NCBI RefSeq assembly: GCF_030718205.1
Contig: NZ_JAUZQF010000001.1
Coordinates: 310,001 to 374,000 of the forward strand
Reading direction: 5' to 3'
Length of the DNA stretch: 64,000 nucleotides
Source of the DNA: Nonomuraea turcica
GTDB taxonomy: Bacteria; Actinomycetota; Actinomycetes; Streptosporangiales; Streptosporangiaceae
The notes beneath the pieces are model-generated. The model made no database searches. It was not told the origin of the DNA and saw only the letters and a program-made list of their open reading frames with translations. The position numbers and the translations under genes were made by a program. Within the stretch, counting starts at the first letter, position 1; each line of letters begins with the position of its first letter. Shown one piece after another: positions 1-8,780 of this stretch.

Positions 1-584
1 GGACTACCTGAGCAGGTCGCTCACCGGTTGGATCCCCGCGGCCTCGTTGATCGCCGCCGGGCTCGGCCGGATCACCACGATCCTCGGCTGGCTGCTGGCC
101 GTCGCGGGCGGTGTCGTGGTCGCCGCGGGTCACGCGGTGCTGCTCGCCCGGACCTACGTCAGGAGTTCCTGGTTCCGCGGGCAGGAGTTCCACGCGCGTA
201 ACCCGTGGGAGCGGCTGCCCGTGTACGCCGAGAGGCTGGCCTCCATAGAGGCGGCACGCCATGCTGGCCTACGATGCCGCGCTCGCCCTCGGGCTCGCGA
301 TCGGCTCCGCCTACGGCGGCACCGACGCCGTGCCGGACAAGGGCACGGTCCTGTACGGCCTGAGCACGCTCGGCACGCAGTACGGGACCACGGGCGTGAT
401 GGAGTTCACCGGGGGCAGGGAGCCGCACGAGTCGGCAGGCAAGCCCGTCATGCTCATTCAGGTGCCGCGAGGCCCGGGAGACCAGACGCTCGCGGGCCTG
501 TGCGGCAGGCTCACCGAGCTGGTGCCGCCCGAGGCCGCCTGCCCCGACGCTGACCTGCGCGGAGCCCAGGAAGGCGGAACCTAG
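1..584 (+). pseudogene. Frameshifted membrane / ligand-binding protein, 3' part only
   Basis: The gene runs in from the left edge. From position 2 to about 255 one frame encodes a hydrophobic segment (alanine/valine-rich, around positions 60-150) and a linker ending near RLASIE. The sensible protein then continues in another frame from 261 (MLAYDAALALG) to the stop at 582-584. That second part has the AYDA start, a G(V)MEFTGG-like strand and a PVMLIQV strand seen near the C-terminus of type I periplasmic ligand-binding proteins of the branched-chain amino-acid receptor type. A single indel near 255-262 would join the two frames. Whether this is true decay or a sequence error cannot be told from here. 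The family assignment is moderate. Confidence 0.5.
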
Positions 585-592
585 GAAGGCGA

Positions 593-620
593 ACGGCCCG
601 CCGGCGTGCGGGCGGGCCGT
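593..620. terminator. Hairpin between two convergent gene remnants
   Basis: A perfect 10-bp inverted repeat (ACGGCCCGCC against GGCGGGCCGT) encloses an 8-nt loop. It lies 8 nt after the stop of the left-hand remnant and 10 nt after the stop of the citrate synthase fragment on the other strand, so it would serve as a shared terminator. There is no T-run. Confidence 0.6.
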
Positions 621-630
621 CAGTGAGGTG

Positions 631-1012
631 TCAGATGGTGTCGACGACCTCGGAGGCGCCGGGCACGTCGCTGAGCAGGCGCGAGGCGGGGCCGATGTAG
701 TTGGCGCTGGGGCGGACGAGTCTCCCCGTGCGCTTCTGCTCCAGGATGTGCGCGGCCCAGCCGGCCGTGTGGGCGCAGGTGAACATCGAGGTGAACATGT
801 GGGGCGGCACCTCGGCGAAGTCCAGCACCACGGCCGCCCCAGTACTCGACGTTGGTGGCGAGCACCCGGTCGGGCTTGCGCGCGTGCAGCTCCTCCAGCG
901 CGGCCTGCTCCAGCGCCGCCGCGACCTCGTACCGAGGCGCGTCGAGCTCTTTGGCGGTACGGCGCAGCACGCGGGCGCGCGGGTCCTCGGCGCGGTAGAC
1001 GCGGGTGCTCAA
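631..1012 (-). pseudogene. Citrate synthase, C-terminal fragment with frameshift
   Basis: The minus strand encodes the C-terminal part of a citrate synthase-like protein in two frames. The first (about 1006 down to 833) begins RVYRAEDPRA, matching the family's H-R-V-Y region, and reads to NVEYWGG. The second (831 down to the stop at 631) reads MVLDFAEVPPHMF, then the AGWAAHILEQ helix and the RPSANYIGP motif. Removing one C from the GGCGGCCGTGGTG stretch near 833 would restore one frame. Roughly the first two thirds of the gene is absent: homology stops where the integrase fragment begins at about 1005. The usual catalytic Asp context (NVDFY) is NVEYW here. It would not make a working enzyme. 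Confidence 0.75.
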
Positions 1013-1709
1013 GGCCGCCGAGGTGTCCGAACTCCACGCCTACGTGGTGATCAGCCTCACCACGGGCGTTCGTACCGAGGAAGCCCGCGCACTGCGCTGG
1101 GATCACGTCGTCGCCTGGATCCCCGGCCTCAAGGCGTGGCATCCGGTGACCGAGGCCGGGTTCAAACACAAGAGGTTCGCCATCTATGTGTGGCGTGCCG
1201 ACCGAGTAGGAGGTGACGCCAAGACCCGTAAGTCACGGCGCACGCTCGAACTGCCTAAGCTCGCTGCTGACGCTCTCCGGCGACACCACACCCGCCAAGC
1301 CGCCCACAAGCTCCAGGCGGGTGAGGCATGGCAAGATCACAGCCTGGTGTTCTGCACAAACGTCGGCACCCCACAGGCCGCGGCGAACGTACGACGGGCG
1401 TTCCGTAAGATCACCAAGGACGCCAAGATCGGAACCAACTGGACACCCCGCGAACTGCGTCACTCGTTCGTCTCCACCACGAGTGACCAGGGCGTACCCA
1501 TCGAGACCATCGCCGATCTCGTCGGGCACGCGGGCACCAGCGTCACGGAAGCGGTCTACCGGCACCAGCTCAAGCCGGTGATCACCAAGGGGCGCCCACA
1601 CCATGAACACAATCTTCGGCGACAAGTCGACGGGTTGAGTCCGAGTGAGATGGCTCCCCGATTGGCTCCTATCGACTTCCAGAAACGGAAAAGGGCCCGA
1701 CCCACTTAG
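1005..1709 (+). pseudogene. Tyrosine recombinase (integrase), catalytic domain only
   Basis: 234 codons encode the catalytic domain of an actinomycete tyrosine integrase. Visible are the first arginine in TGVRTEEARALRW, the TPRELRHSF box with the second arginine, the LVGHAGTS box and the nucleophile in EAVYRHQL. The N-terminal arm-binding and core-binding domains (normally about 150-200 residues) are missing. The reading frame opens at a GTG without a ribosome site, at the point where citrate synthase homology ends. The stop lies 31 bp from a tRNA-Pro gene, the usual place for an integrase beside its attachment site. I infer a remnant of an element that entered at this tRNA. The truncated product is unlikely to recombine DNA. 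Confidence 0.8.
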
Positions 1710-1740
1710 CGGATCAAGCCCTCTACCTGGTCAAACTGTG

Positions 1741-1814
1741 TCGGGGTGGCGGGATTTGAACCCACGACCTCTTCGTCCCGAACGAAGCGCGCTGCCAAGC
1801 TGCGCTACACCCCG
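1741..1814 (-). tRNA. tRNA-Pro (anticodon CGG)
   Basis: Read on the minus strand, this is a 74-nt cloverleaf. The acceptor stem pairs CGGGGTG with CACCCCG, followed by an A discriminator. The D arm has GCGC/GCGC. The anticodon stem CTTCG/CGAAG holds the loop TTCGGGA, giving anticodon CGG. The T loop is GTTCAAATC. CCA is not encoded. The integrase remnant ends 31 bp away, so the 3' half of this tRNA (about 1741-1775) is the likely attachment core. Confidence 0.93.
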
Positions 1815-1879
1815 GCGCACGCCGGTCTTGCGCGTGCTTGGAAAAGTCTAGCGGACTCTCAAGGTGCTTGTGACCGCCT

Positions 1880-2773
1880 TTATCGCCGGGGCACGAGGGT
1901 GAGGAGGGAGGCCTCGGGGAAGCAGGCGAAGCGGGCAGGTGCGTACGGGGAGGTGCCGAGGCCGGCGGACACGTGGAGCCAGGCGGACTCGTGGTGGCTC
2001 AAGCCCTTCACCCTGGCGCGGTCGATGCCGCAGTTGGTCACCAGGGCGCCGTAGAACGGGATGCAGAGCTGGCCGCCGTGGGTGTGGCCGGCCAGCAGGA
2101 GCTGGTAGCCGTCGGCGGCGAAGAGGCTCATGTTACGGGGCTCCGGCGAGTGCATGACGCCCAGGCGGAGGTCGGCGTCCGCCGGGGCGGGTCCGGCCAC
2201 CAGGTCGTAGCGGTCGCGGGAGATGTGGGAGTCATGGATGCCGGCCACTGCCACGTCCAGGTCGGCCACCTTGATGCGGGCCGTGGTGTTGTTCATGTCG
2301 AGCCAGCCCTCGGACGCCATGCCTGCCCCCAGCTCCTCCCAGGGGAGGTTGGGTATGTGCTGGCGGCGTTCGTTTCTGGACGTGCGCCACAGGTAGCGCG
2401 CCGGGTTCTTCGGCGTCGGGGCGTAGAGGTCGTTGGAGCCGTAGACGAACAGGCCCGGGCGGGACAGCAGCGGCTCCAGGGCGTGGAGGAGCGAGAGCAC
2501 GGCGTCCGGGTGGGCGATCGAGTCGCCGGTGTTGACGACCAGGTCCGGCTTGAGCGCGCCCAGCGAGCGGACCCAGTTGATGAGCATCGTGCGGCGTGGC
2601 GTCAGATGGAGGTCCGACAGGTGGAGGACGCGCACGGGACGCTGGCCGCGCTCGAGCACGGGCACGTCGAAGCGGCGCAGCCGGAACGAGTTGCGCTCCA
2701 CCACAGAGGCGTAACCCAGCCCGGCCAGGCCGAGACCGAGCATGGACAGAGGTACTGCGACGGCTTTCCTCAC
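1880..2773 (-). CDS. Membrane-anchored metallophosphoesterase
   Basis: 297 residues, GTG start. An N-terminal hydrophobic stretch (about 5-23) would anchor or export the protein. The calcineurin-like metal-binding motifs follow in order: SDLH (53-56), NTGDS (81-85), GSND (112-115, a variant of GNHD/E), MHSP (207-210) and GHTHGGQ (229-235). The family hydrolyses phosphomonoesters or diesters with a two-metal centre; the substrate cannot be read from the sequence. It resembles the YkuE/LpxH-like group common in actinomycetes. It is divergent from the YqeY gene. The Asn replacing the usual His in the third motif is conservative for this subgroup. Confidence 0.88.
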   Translation of the reverse strand: MRKAVAVPLSMLGLGLAGLGYASVVERNSFRLRRFDVPVLERGQRPVRVLHLSDLHLTPRRTMLINWVRSLGALKPDLVVNTGDSIAHPDAVLSLLHALEPLLSRPGLFVYGSNDLYAPTPKNPARYLWRTSRNERRQHIPNLPWEELGAGMASEGWLDMNNTTARIKVADLDVAVAGIHDSHISRDRYDLVAGPAPADADLRLGVMHSPEPRNMSLFAADGYQLLLAGHTHGGQLCIPFYGALVTNCGIDRARVKGLSHHESAWLHVSAGLGTSPYAPARFACFPEASLLTLVPRR

Positions 2774-2832
2774 CTACTCATGATGCCCGACATCCGGCGC
2801 GAGGTGTCCGCGCAGGCGGCAAGATGGACCGC

Positions 2833-3291
2833 ATGAGCGCATTGAAAGACAAGCTGAAGGCCGATCTGACGGCCTCGCTGAAGAGCCGGGACGAGGTCCG
2901 TCTCCGGACGATTCGCATGGCACTGGCCGCGGTGAACGTCGAGGAGGTCGCCGGCAAGCAGGCCAGGGAGCTTTCGGATGACGAGATCATCAAGGTGCTG
3001 ACCAAGGAGGCCAAGAAGCGGCGGGAAGCGGCGGAGGCGTTCAGCAACGCCGGGCGCGCCGAGCAGGCGCAGGCGGAGCTGGACGAGCAGGCGGTGCTGG
3101 AGGCTTACCTGCCGGCGCAGCTGTCCGACGAGGAGCTGGTCGAGCTCGTCGACGCCGCCATCGCCGAGGCCGGCGCCTCCGGGCCGCAGGCCATGGGGCA
3201 GGTCATGAAGGTCGTCAATCCGAAGGTCGCGGGGAGGGCCGAGGGCGGTCGGGTGGCTGCCACCGTCCGGGCCCGCTTGGCCGCAGGCTGA
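2833..3291 (+). CDS. GatB/YqeY domain protein
   Basis: 152 residues from ATG 2833 (an in-frame ATG at 2824 would add three). The protein is helical and charged, beginning MSALKDKLKADL and containing the family's KEAKKRREAAEAF helix and the AYLPAQLSDEEL segment. It ends in the GRAEGGRVAATVRARL helix typical of the C-terminal half of YqeY. The fold is shared with the tail of GatB, which binds tRNA in the amidotransferase, but free-standing YqeY proteins have no firmly known reaction. Length and motif order are normal for the family. No clear ribosome site precedes either start, so leaderless translation is possible. Confidence 0.88.
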   Translation: MSALKDKLKADLTASLKSRDEVRLRTIRMALAAVNVEEVAGKQARELSDDEIIKVLTKEAKKRREAAEAFSNAGRAEQAQAELDEQAVLEAYLPAQLSDEELVELVDAAIAEAGASGPQAMGQVMKVVNPKVAGRAEGGRVAATVRARLAAG

Positions 3292-3454
3292 CGCCCGCCA
3301 CCGTCCGGGCACGCTGGGCCGTCGGCTGACGGCCGCCACCGCTGCTGCTGCCGCTGGACGGGGCCGCTTCGCCGCCGTCGGTCGGCACGATCGCCTGCGT
3401 TCGTCGCCACTCGCCGCGCTCCGGTGCAGGGCCCTCAGGGGGCGAGACCGGGAC

Positions 3455-3544
3455 GGGTCTCACGCGGGCCCGTGGCCGGGTCTCGCGCGAGCCCGTGGCC
3501 GGGTCTCACGCAGGCCCGTGGCCGGGTCTCACGCAGGCCCGTGG
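3455..3544. repeat. Four tandem 23-bp repeats in a convergent intergenic region
   Basis: The unit GGGTCTCACGCGGGCCCGTG plus GCC occurs at 3455, 3478 and 3501, with a slightly shortened fourth copy at 3524. Copies differ at two or three positions. The array lies between the ends of two converging genes (yqeY and the PBP gene); nothing else is visible in the 265-bp gap. It is a small minisatellite with no spacers. Confidence 0.85.
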
Positions 3545-3556
3545 TGGGTGACCGGC

Positions 3557-5821
3557 TCAGTCGCCGGGGACGACGATCGGGCCGGCGTCGCCGCCGCGGC
3601 CCCGCCCGTCGTCGTTGCCCGGCCCGTCCCCCTCCGGCGGCCCGTCGCCGTTGTCCGGCGGGTCGAAGATGTCGAACGGGTCGCCGTCCCTGGGCCCTTC
3701 CTCGTCCTTCTTCTCCTTCTTGGGCTTGGGCGCACACTGCTCCGTGCACCCGCCGAAGCGCGATCGGTCCACCGGCGTGAAGTCGACCGCCTCGACCCCC
3801 TTCAAGGCGTCGATCATGGATTCTTTCCAGATCCGTCCTGAGATGGACGCGCCGTACACGTACGAGTAGTAGCGTCCGCCGATCGTGATGCTGGTCAGTT
3901 TGTGGCCGGAGGCGCCGCGCGGGTCGCCCAGGCTGACCGCTGAGGCCAGGTTCGGCGTGTAGCCGGCGAACCAGGCCGACATGTAGTTGTCGGTGGTGCC
4001 GGTCTTGCCCGCCGCGTCCCGGCCGATGCCGCCGACCTCACGCATCGTGCCCTTGGTGAACACACCCGACAGGATGCCGTTGACCGCGTCCGCGACCTCT
4101 TCCTCCAGGACCTGCGAGCACTTGGGCTTGTACTGCTTGGCCTTGCCGTTCCTGTCCTTGATCTCGGTGATGGCCAGCGGCTTGCAGTATTGCCCGCGCG
4201 AGGCGAAGACCGCGTAGGAGCTGGCGATCGTGATCGGATCGACCTCGTTGACCCCCAGCGTGAACGTCTCCACCTCAGACAGCTTCTGGCCGTCGGCCCG
4301 CTTGACCCCGAGCTTCTTGGCCATCTTGACCACGCTGCAGAGCCCGACCTCCTCCTGGAGCTTGATGAAGAACGTGTTGACCGAGCCCCACGTGCCGCTC
4401 TCCAGGGTCTTGAAGCCGCCGCCGCCCTCGCTGGAGTTGCGCACCTCGTGCGACGGGTCGCCGACGTTCTGGCCCTTGCAGTTCTTGAAGGTGCTGTAGC
4501 CGCCCGCCCGGTAGCCGGCGGGCGCCGGGAAGCCGTCGGCGTACTTCAAGCCCTCTTCCAGCGCCGCGGCCAGCGTGTAGACCTTGGCGGTCGAGCCCTG
4601 CTGGAAGCCGGTGCCGCCACCGTGTGCCGCATCGGCCACGATGTTGTAGCTCATCTCGTTCTTCTTCTTGCTCCCGCCGAACGTCCGCGAGGCGGCCATC
4701 GCCTTGATCTCGCCGGTGCCGGGGACGACCATGGCCTGCGAGGCCACGGGCTTGTCCTTGCGGGAGACGAACTCCTTGATGGCCTTGTCGGCGGCCGCCT
4801 GCATCTTGGGGTCGATCGTGGTCTTGATCGTCAGACCGCCCCGCTGGAGCAGCTTCCTCCGCTCGTCCGGGTTCTTGCCGAACTCCTCGTTGTTGAGGAT
4901 CTCGTACTGGACGTAGAGGCAGAAGTACGGATATTTGCTGGCCTCGCAGCCGCCCGGGAACTCGACGTCCTTGTACCCCAGCTTCTTCGCCTTGGCGTCG
5001 GCGGCCTCCTGCGCCGTGATGTTCTTGAGCTCGAACATGCGGTCGAGCACAAGGTTGCGCCGCTGCAGCAGCCGCTCCCGCGACTCGGGGCCGACGTTGG
5101 GGTCGGTCCTGGCGGGGTTTTGCACGGCGCCGGCCAGCGTGGCGGCCTCGACGAGGGTGAGCTCGGAGGCGGGCTTGTCGAAGAAGCGCTTGGCCGCAGC
5201 TTGGATGCCGTGGGCGCCGGCGCCGAAGTAAGCGATGTTGAGATATTTCTCGAGGATCTGGTCCTTGGCGTATTTCTCCTCGATGGCCATTGCGTAGCGC
5301 AGCTCGGCCAGTTTGCGGGAGAGTGTCGGGGCGATGGCCGCCGCCTGCTCCTCGGGCGTCTCGGCCTTGTTGACCAGCACCTGCTTGACGTACTGCTGGG
5401 TGATCGACGAGCCGCCCTGCGTCACGCCACCCTGCGTCAAATTCTTGAGGAGCGCTCTGGCCGTTCCTTCCACATCGATCGGCCCGTGCTGGTAGAAACG
5501 GAAGTCCTCGATCGTGATCAGGGCGGTCCGCATGATCGGGGCGACCTGGTCGAGGCGTACGGACTGGCGGTTCTCGTAGTAGAAACGCCCGATCTCCTTG
5601 CCGTTGGCGTCTTGGAGGATCGTGCGCTCGGGAAGAGGGGGTTCGTCGAGCTCTTCGGGCTTGAGGTCGAGGGCCTCGACGGCGCTCTTCGCCGACACTC
5701 CCGCGCCGCCGACCGCAGGCAAGGCCACCGCGGCCGCGAGCACCCCAGCGGCGGTCCCCGCGATGATCAGACGCAGGAGGGCCAGGATGGGGTTGGAGCG
5801 ATCTTTGCGCTGCGCTTGCAC
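3557..5821 (-). CDS. Class A penicillin-binding protein (glycosyltransferase/transpeptidase)
   Basis: 754 residues from GTG 5821. A longer frame opens at 5902, but those 27 codons have many A/T third positions (ACT, AGT, AAT, ATA, TTT), so I exclude them. One membrane helix lies at about 10-39. The GT51 domain follows, with the catalytic glutamate in IEDFRFYQHG (E105) and the GGSSITQQ motif at about 136. The transpeptidase domain has the active-site STAK (410-413), SVN (480-482) and KTGT (606-609). The tail is rich in Lys/Glu, then Pro/Gly/Asp. It polymerises and cross-links peptidoglycan outside the membrane. It is divergent from wblA, an arrangement I recall from Streptomyces. Confidence 0.94.
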   Translation of the reverse strand: MQAQRKDRSNPILALLRLIIAGTAAGVLAAAVALPAVGGAGVSAKSAVEALDLKPEELDEPPLPERTILQDANGKEIGRFYYENRQSVRLDQVAPIMRTALITIEDFRFYQHGPIDVEGTARALLKNLTQGGVTQGGSSITQQYVKQVLVNKAETPEEQAAAIAPTLSRKLAELRYAMAIEEKYAKDQILEKYLNIAYFGAGAHGIQAAAKRFFDKPASELTLVEAATLAGAVQNPARTDPNVGPESRERLLQRRNLVLDRMFELKNITAQEAADAKAKKLGYKDVEFPGGCEASKYPYFCLYVQYEILNNEEFGKNPDERRKLLQRGGLTIKTTIDPKMQAAADKAIKEFVSRKDKPVASQAMVVPGTGEIKAMAASRTFGGSKKKNEMSYNIVADAAHGGGTGFQQGSTAKVYTLAAALEEGLKYADGFPAPAGYRAGGYSTFKNCKGQNVGDPSHEVRNSSEGGGGFKTLESGTWGSVNTFFIKLQEEVGLCSVVKMAKKLGVKRADGQKLSEVETFTLGVNEVDPITIASSYAVFASRGQYCKPLAITEIKDRNGKAKQYKPKCSQVLEEEVADAVNGILSGVFTKGTMREVGGIGRDAAGKTGTTDNYMSAWFAGYTPNLASAVSLGDPRGASGHKLTSITIGGRYYSYVYGASISGRIWKESMIDALKGVEAVDFTPVDRSRFGGCTEQCAPKPKKEKKDEEGPRDGDPFDIFDPPDNGDGPPEGDGPGNDDGRGRGGDAGPIVVPGD

Positions 5822-6063
5822 GCATCCAAGAGTACGTGGAAAGCCTGACGTTTTCGGTATCCGACCCCCATTTCGCCTTGACTGGTGGGGGTGACTAGTC
5901 ATTCCCGGTCAAGACTGCCGCGAGAATTTGGTCCTCTGGGGTCTGTCGGCCCGAACGTCTCGTTGCGTACGTTCTCCTCTGCGGCAACTGAATACGGAGG
6001 CTCGGCGCCCGCGCCCGTCGGCCCCAAATGACGACTGACCACCTAAGGGGAGTGGGGTCGAAA

Positions 6064-6360
6064 ATGTGGATCACGGATTGGACCTCCCGTGCCGCCTGTA
6101 AAGGTGCGGATCCGGATGCCCTGTTCGTGCAGGGCGCCGCGCAGAACAGGGCGAAGCTCATCTGCCGGGGTTGCCCGGTCCGTACTGAATGCCTCGCCGA
6201 TGCGCTGGACAATCGCATCGAGTTCGGGGTGTGGGGCGGTATGACCGAACGGGAACGTCGTGCGCTCCTGCGACGGCGACCCGACGTGGACTCGTGGCGA
6301 GAGCTGCTCGAGTCGGCGAAGGAAGAGTACGAGCGGACCAATGAGTTGATCGCGGGCTGA
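6064..6360 (+). CDS. wblA: WblA, WhiB-like iron-sulphur regulator
   Basis: 98 residues. ATG 6064 is chosen because AAGGGGAG lies 11 nt upstream and the WblA N-terminus (MWITDWTS) starts here; an upstream frame from 6028 is unsupported. Four cysteines at 12, 34, 37 and 43 (AACKGADPD, CRGC, TEC) would hold a [4Fe-4S] cluster. The G-V-W-G-G turn (55-59) and the basic ERERRALLRRRP tail follow. FVQGAAQNRAK is characteristic of WblA and mycobacterial WhiB4 rather than other Wbl proteins. WblA proteins control the switch to development, antibiotic production and oxidative response. The flanking PBP and ArsA-like genes match its known setting. Confidence 0.93.
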   Translation: MWITDWTSRAACKGADPDALFVQGAAQNRAKLICRGCPVRTECLADALDNRIEFGVWGGMTERERRALLRRRPDVDSWRELLESAKEEYERTNELIAG

Positions 6361-6379
6361 GCCAAGCCCGGCGAGCCGT

Positions 6380-6412
6380 GTACGGCCGGCGCCGTCCGCC
6401 GGCCGTACTTTT
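6380..6412. terminator. Intrinsic terminator after wblA
   Basis: A perfect 12-bp stem (GTACGGCCGGCG against CGCCGGCCGTAC) with a 5-nt loop is followed by TTTT at 6409-6412. It starts 19 nt after the wblA stop and ends 10 nt before the stop of the convergent ATPase gene, so it can act for both. Confidence 0.88.
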
Positions 6413-6421
6413 ATGAGACGA

Positions 6422-7549
6422 CTACGTGCTCGCCAGCAGCTCCCCGATCTGCCGCAACCCGGCAAGATCGTGAACGTCTTCGGACATGGCGCGGACCTGC
6501 GCCACGGGCACCGTGGGGTGGGCCGAGACGAAGTGTTCGCGCTCGCGGCTCTCGCGGGCCTTGAGTTGCATCCGCCCGGCGTGCAGCCGCAGCACGGCGG
6601 TGGTCAGCTCGTGTTCGCCCCGGGACTCCAGGTCCTCGGCCGCGGCGGCGCTACGGGCCGCTGAGAGCGCGACGGCAGGGGACATGTGCACCCGGTTGAC
6701 CACCAGGCCGGCCAGGGGCATACGTTCCTCGGCGAGCCGTTCGACGAAGTAGGACGCCTCGCGCATCGCGTCGCGCTCCGGCGTGGCCACCACGAGGAAG
6801 GCCGTGCCAGGGGCCTGAAGCAGCTTGTACGTCATCTCCGCCCGCTGCCGGAACCCGCCGAACACGGCGTCGAGCGCGGACACGAACGTCTGCAGATCCT
6901 TGATCACCTGTGCGCCGAGCAGTTTGGTCATGGCCCCGGCCATCAGCCCGAACCCGGCGTTGAGCAGCCGGAAGGCGCTGCGCCCGCCGGCCTTGGCCGG
7001 AGCGGTCAGCAGCCGGATGAACCGGCCGTCAAGGAAGCGCCCGAGCCGCTCGGGAGCGTCGAGGAAGTCGAGCGCCGAGCGTGACGGCGGCGTGTCCACG
7101 ACGATCAGGTCCCACTCGTCGGAGCGGCGCAGCTGGCCCAGCTTCTCCATGGCCATGTACTCCTGCGTGCCGGAGAAGCTGGAGGACAGCGACTGGTAGA
7201 AGGGGTTCGACAGGATCTGGCGGGCCCGCTCGGGATCGGCGTGCGCCTCGATGATCTCGTCGAACGTGCGCTTCATGTCGAGCATCATGGCGTAGAGCTG
7301 ACCGTCGCCGTCCGGTGAGCTGATCAGCCGTGGGGTGTTGTCCAGCTCGGTGAGCCCCATCGACTGCGCCAGCCGTCGCGCCGGGTCCACGGTCAGCACG
7401 ACGGCGCACCTGCCGCGCTCGGCCGCGCGCAGCCCCAGCGCCGCCGCGGTCGTGGTCTTGCCCACGCCGCCGGCGCCGCAGCAGACGATGATCCTGGTGC
7501 CGGGGTCGTCGAGTATCGCGTCGATGTCCAGCCTGGTGGGCTTCTTCAC
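6422..7549 (-). CDS. ArsA-like P-loop ATPase (downstream of a pair)
   Basis: 375 residues. The Walker A motif CGAGGVGKTTTAAALG lies at about 24-39, followed by the family's LTVDPARRLAQSMGL switch. Around 150 is DLIVVDTPPSRSALDFLDAP, where the conserved Asp-Thr-Pro-Pro marks ArsA/GET3 relatives. It lacks the arsenite-binding cysteines expected of a true pump subunit, and no arsB lies nearby. Paired ArsA-like ATPases beside wblA are, as I recall, a standing feature of actinobacteria; their target is unknown. The start codon overlaps the stop of the preceding ATPase gene by 4 bp, so the two are translationally coupled and probably act as a heterodimer. Confidence 0.88.
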   Translation of the reverse strand: MKKPTRLDIDAILDDPGTRIIVCCGAGGVGKTTTAAALGLRAAERGRCAVVLTVDPARRLAQSMGLTELDNTPRLISSPDGDGQLYAMMLDMKRTFDEIIEAHADPERARQILSNPFYQSLSSSFSGTQEYMAMEKLGQLRRSDEWDLIVVDTPPSRSALDFLDAPERLGRFLDGRFIRLLTAPAKAGGRSAFRLLNAGFGLMAGAMTKLLGAQVIKDLQTFVSALDAVFGGFRQRAEMTYKLLQAPGTAFLVVATPERDAMREASYFVERLAEERMPLAGLVVNRVHMSPAVALSAARSAAAAEDLESRGEHELTTAVLRLHAGRMQLKARESREREHFVSAHPTVPVAQVRAMSEDVHDLAGLRQIGELLAST

Positions 7550-8547
7550 GCTGCTCCCTGGGTGCGGATGCTCTCTGCCAGCTCGTACAGCCCCGCCAGG
7601 TCCACGCCGTCGGCCAGCAGCGGCAGCTCGTACCTCTTCAGCCCGGCCCCGGCCAGCGACTCGCGTTCGGCCTGCTCAAGCTCGGTGCGGCGGGCGTGCT
7701 CGGCCACCTCTTCGGCGAGCGTCGCGGCCAGCGTCGCGGCCTCGGCTCCGTCGGCCAGCCCCGCCGCCTTGAGCCCGAGCACGAGCTCGCCGACGTCGAA
7801 ACGGCCCTTGACAGCCGTGTCAAGAGCGGTTTGCGGGAGCAGGGATTCGCGCACCATGTTGACGAAAATCCCACCGGCGGGCAGTCCGGCCGAACGCAAT
7901 TCCGCGATGCCGTCGAGCGTCTCCTGAACGGGCATCTCCTCCAGCAGCGTCACGAAGTGCACCGCCGTCTCCGGAGATTTCACGACACCGCTGACGAGGT
8001 CCGAGTGGTTCTTGATCGGTCCCACCTTGGCCAGCCCGGCGACCTCCCTGGTGACGTTCAGGAAGCGCGTGATGCGGCCGGTGGGCGGCGCGTCCAGCAC
8101 GACCGCGTCGTAGATCCTGCGGCCGTTCTTGCCCCGCCTGCGCACCGCCTCGGTGGTCTTGCCGGTGACCAGCACGTCGCGGAAGCCCGGCGCCACGGTG
8201 GTGGCGAAGTCGACGATGCCCATCTTGGTCAGCGCCCGGCCGGCCCGGCGCATCCCGTAGAACATCTCCATGTACTCGAGCATGGCTTCTTCGGGGTCGA
8301 TCGCCAGCGCGTACACGTCCCCACCGGACGGCGCGACGGCGATCCTGCGTTCCTCGTACGGCAGCGGTGGCAGATCGAAGATCTGCGCGATGCCCTGCCT
8401 GCCCTCCACCTCGACCAGGAGCACCTTGCGCCCGCCCGAGGCCAAGGCCAGGGCGAGGGCCGCGGCTACGGTCGTCTTGCCCGTGCCGCCCTTTCCAGTG
8501 ACGACATGGAGCCGTACACCGGCCCAGTCCGTGTCCGGAGAGTCCAC
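7546..8547 (-). CDS. ArsA-like P-loop ATPase (upstream of a pair)
   Basis: 333 residues. The N-terminal Walker A is VTGKGGTGKTTVAAALALAL (about 16-35), followed by KVLLVEVEGRQGIAQIF, where the usual D-P of ArsA is E-G. YDAVVLDAPPTGRITRFL (about 145-165) is the Walker B/switch II region. It is the first gene of the two-gene minus-strand unit and overlaps the second by 4 bp. The two ATPases differ in their switch motifs, which favours an asymmetric pair over a simple duplication. The role is inferred by family only: nucleotide-driven handling of a protein or metal client. It is divergent from the DUF4177/RidA genes. Confidence 0.88.
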   Translation of the reverse strand: MDSPDTDWAGVRLHVVTGKGGTGKTTVAAALALALASGGRKVLLVEVEGRQGIAQIFDLPPLPYEERRIAVAPSGGDVYALAIDPEEAMLEYMEMFYGMRRAGRALTKMGIVDFATTVAPGFRDVLVTGKTTEAVRRRGKNGRRIYDAVVLDAPPTGRITRFLNVTREVAGLAKVGPIKNHSDLVSGVVKSPETAVHFVTLLEEMPVQETLDGIAELRSAGLPAGGIFVNMVRESLLPQTALDTAVKGRFDVGELVLGLKAAGLADGAEAATLAATLAEEVAEHARRTELEQAERESLAGAGLKRYELPLLADGVDLAGLYELAESIRTQGAA

Positions 8548-8624
8548 GTTTCGAGGCTACCGAACGGTCACTTGTCGAAAGCCGGTGACCACCCTTTGAG
8601 ATTGCTCACACTAATGTGACCGTC

Positions 8625-8780
8625 ATGAAGAAATGGGAGTACCTCACAGCCCCCGTGCTGATCCACAACACGAAGATGATCCTCGACAACTTCGGATCGG
8701 ACGGCTGGGAGCTGGTCCAGATCCTGCAGGGCGCCTCGCCCGAGCAGCTGGTCGCCTACTTCAAGCGGGAGAAGCAGTGA
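8625..8780 (+). CDS. DUF4177 small protein
   Basis: 51 residues beginning MKKWEYLTAPVL and ending AYFKREKQ. It shows the DUF4177 pattern: an aromatic W-E-Y near the start, LDNFGSDGWELVQ in the middle (G-W-E-L is the family signature) and a final basic strand. No reaction is known for the family. Its stop overlaps the GTG of the RidA gene by two bases, so the two are almost certainly co-translated. The sequence TCACACTAATGTGA, a short palindrome, ends 4 nt before the start codon. Confidence 0.85.
   Translation: MKKWEYLTAPVLIHNTKMILDNFGSDGWELVQILQGASPEQLVAYFKREKQ

Noticed and set aside
3455..3544. Short direct repeats as a possible CRISPR array
   Set aside because: Copies are head-to-tail without spacers, and no cas gene is present. 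The same holds for 31824-31920.
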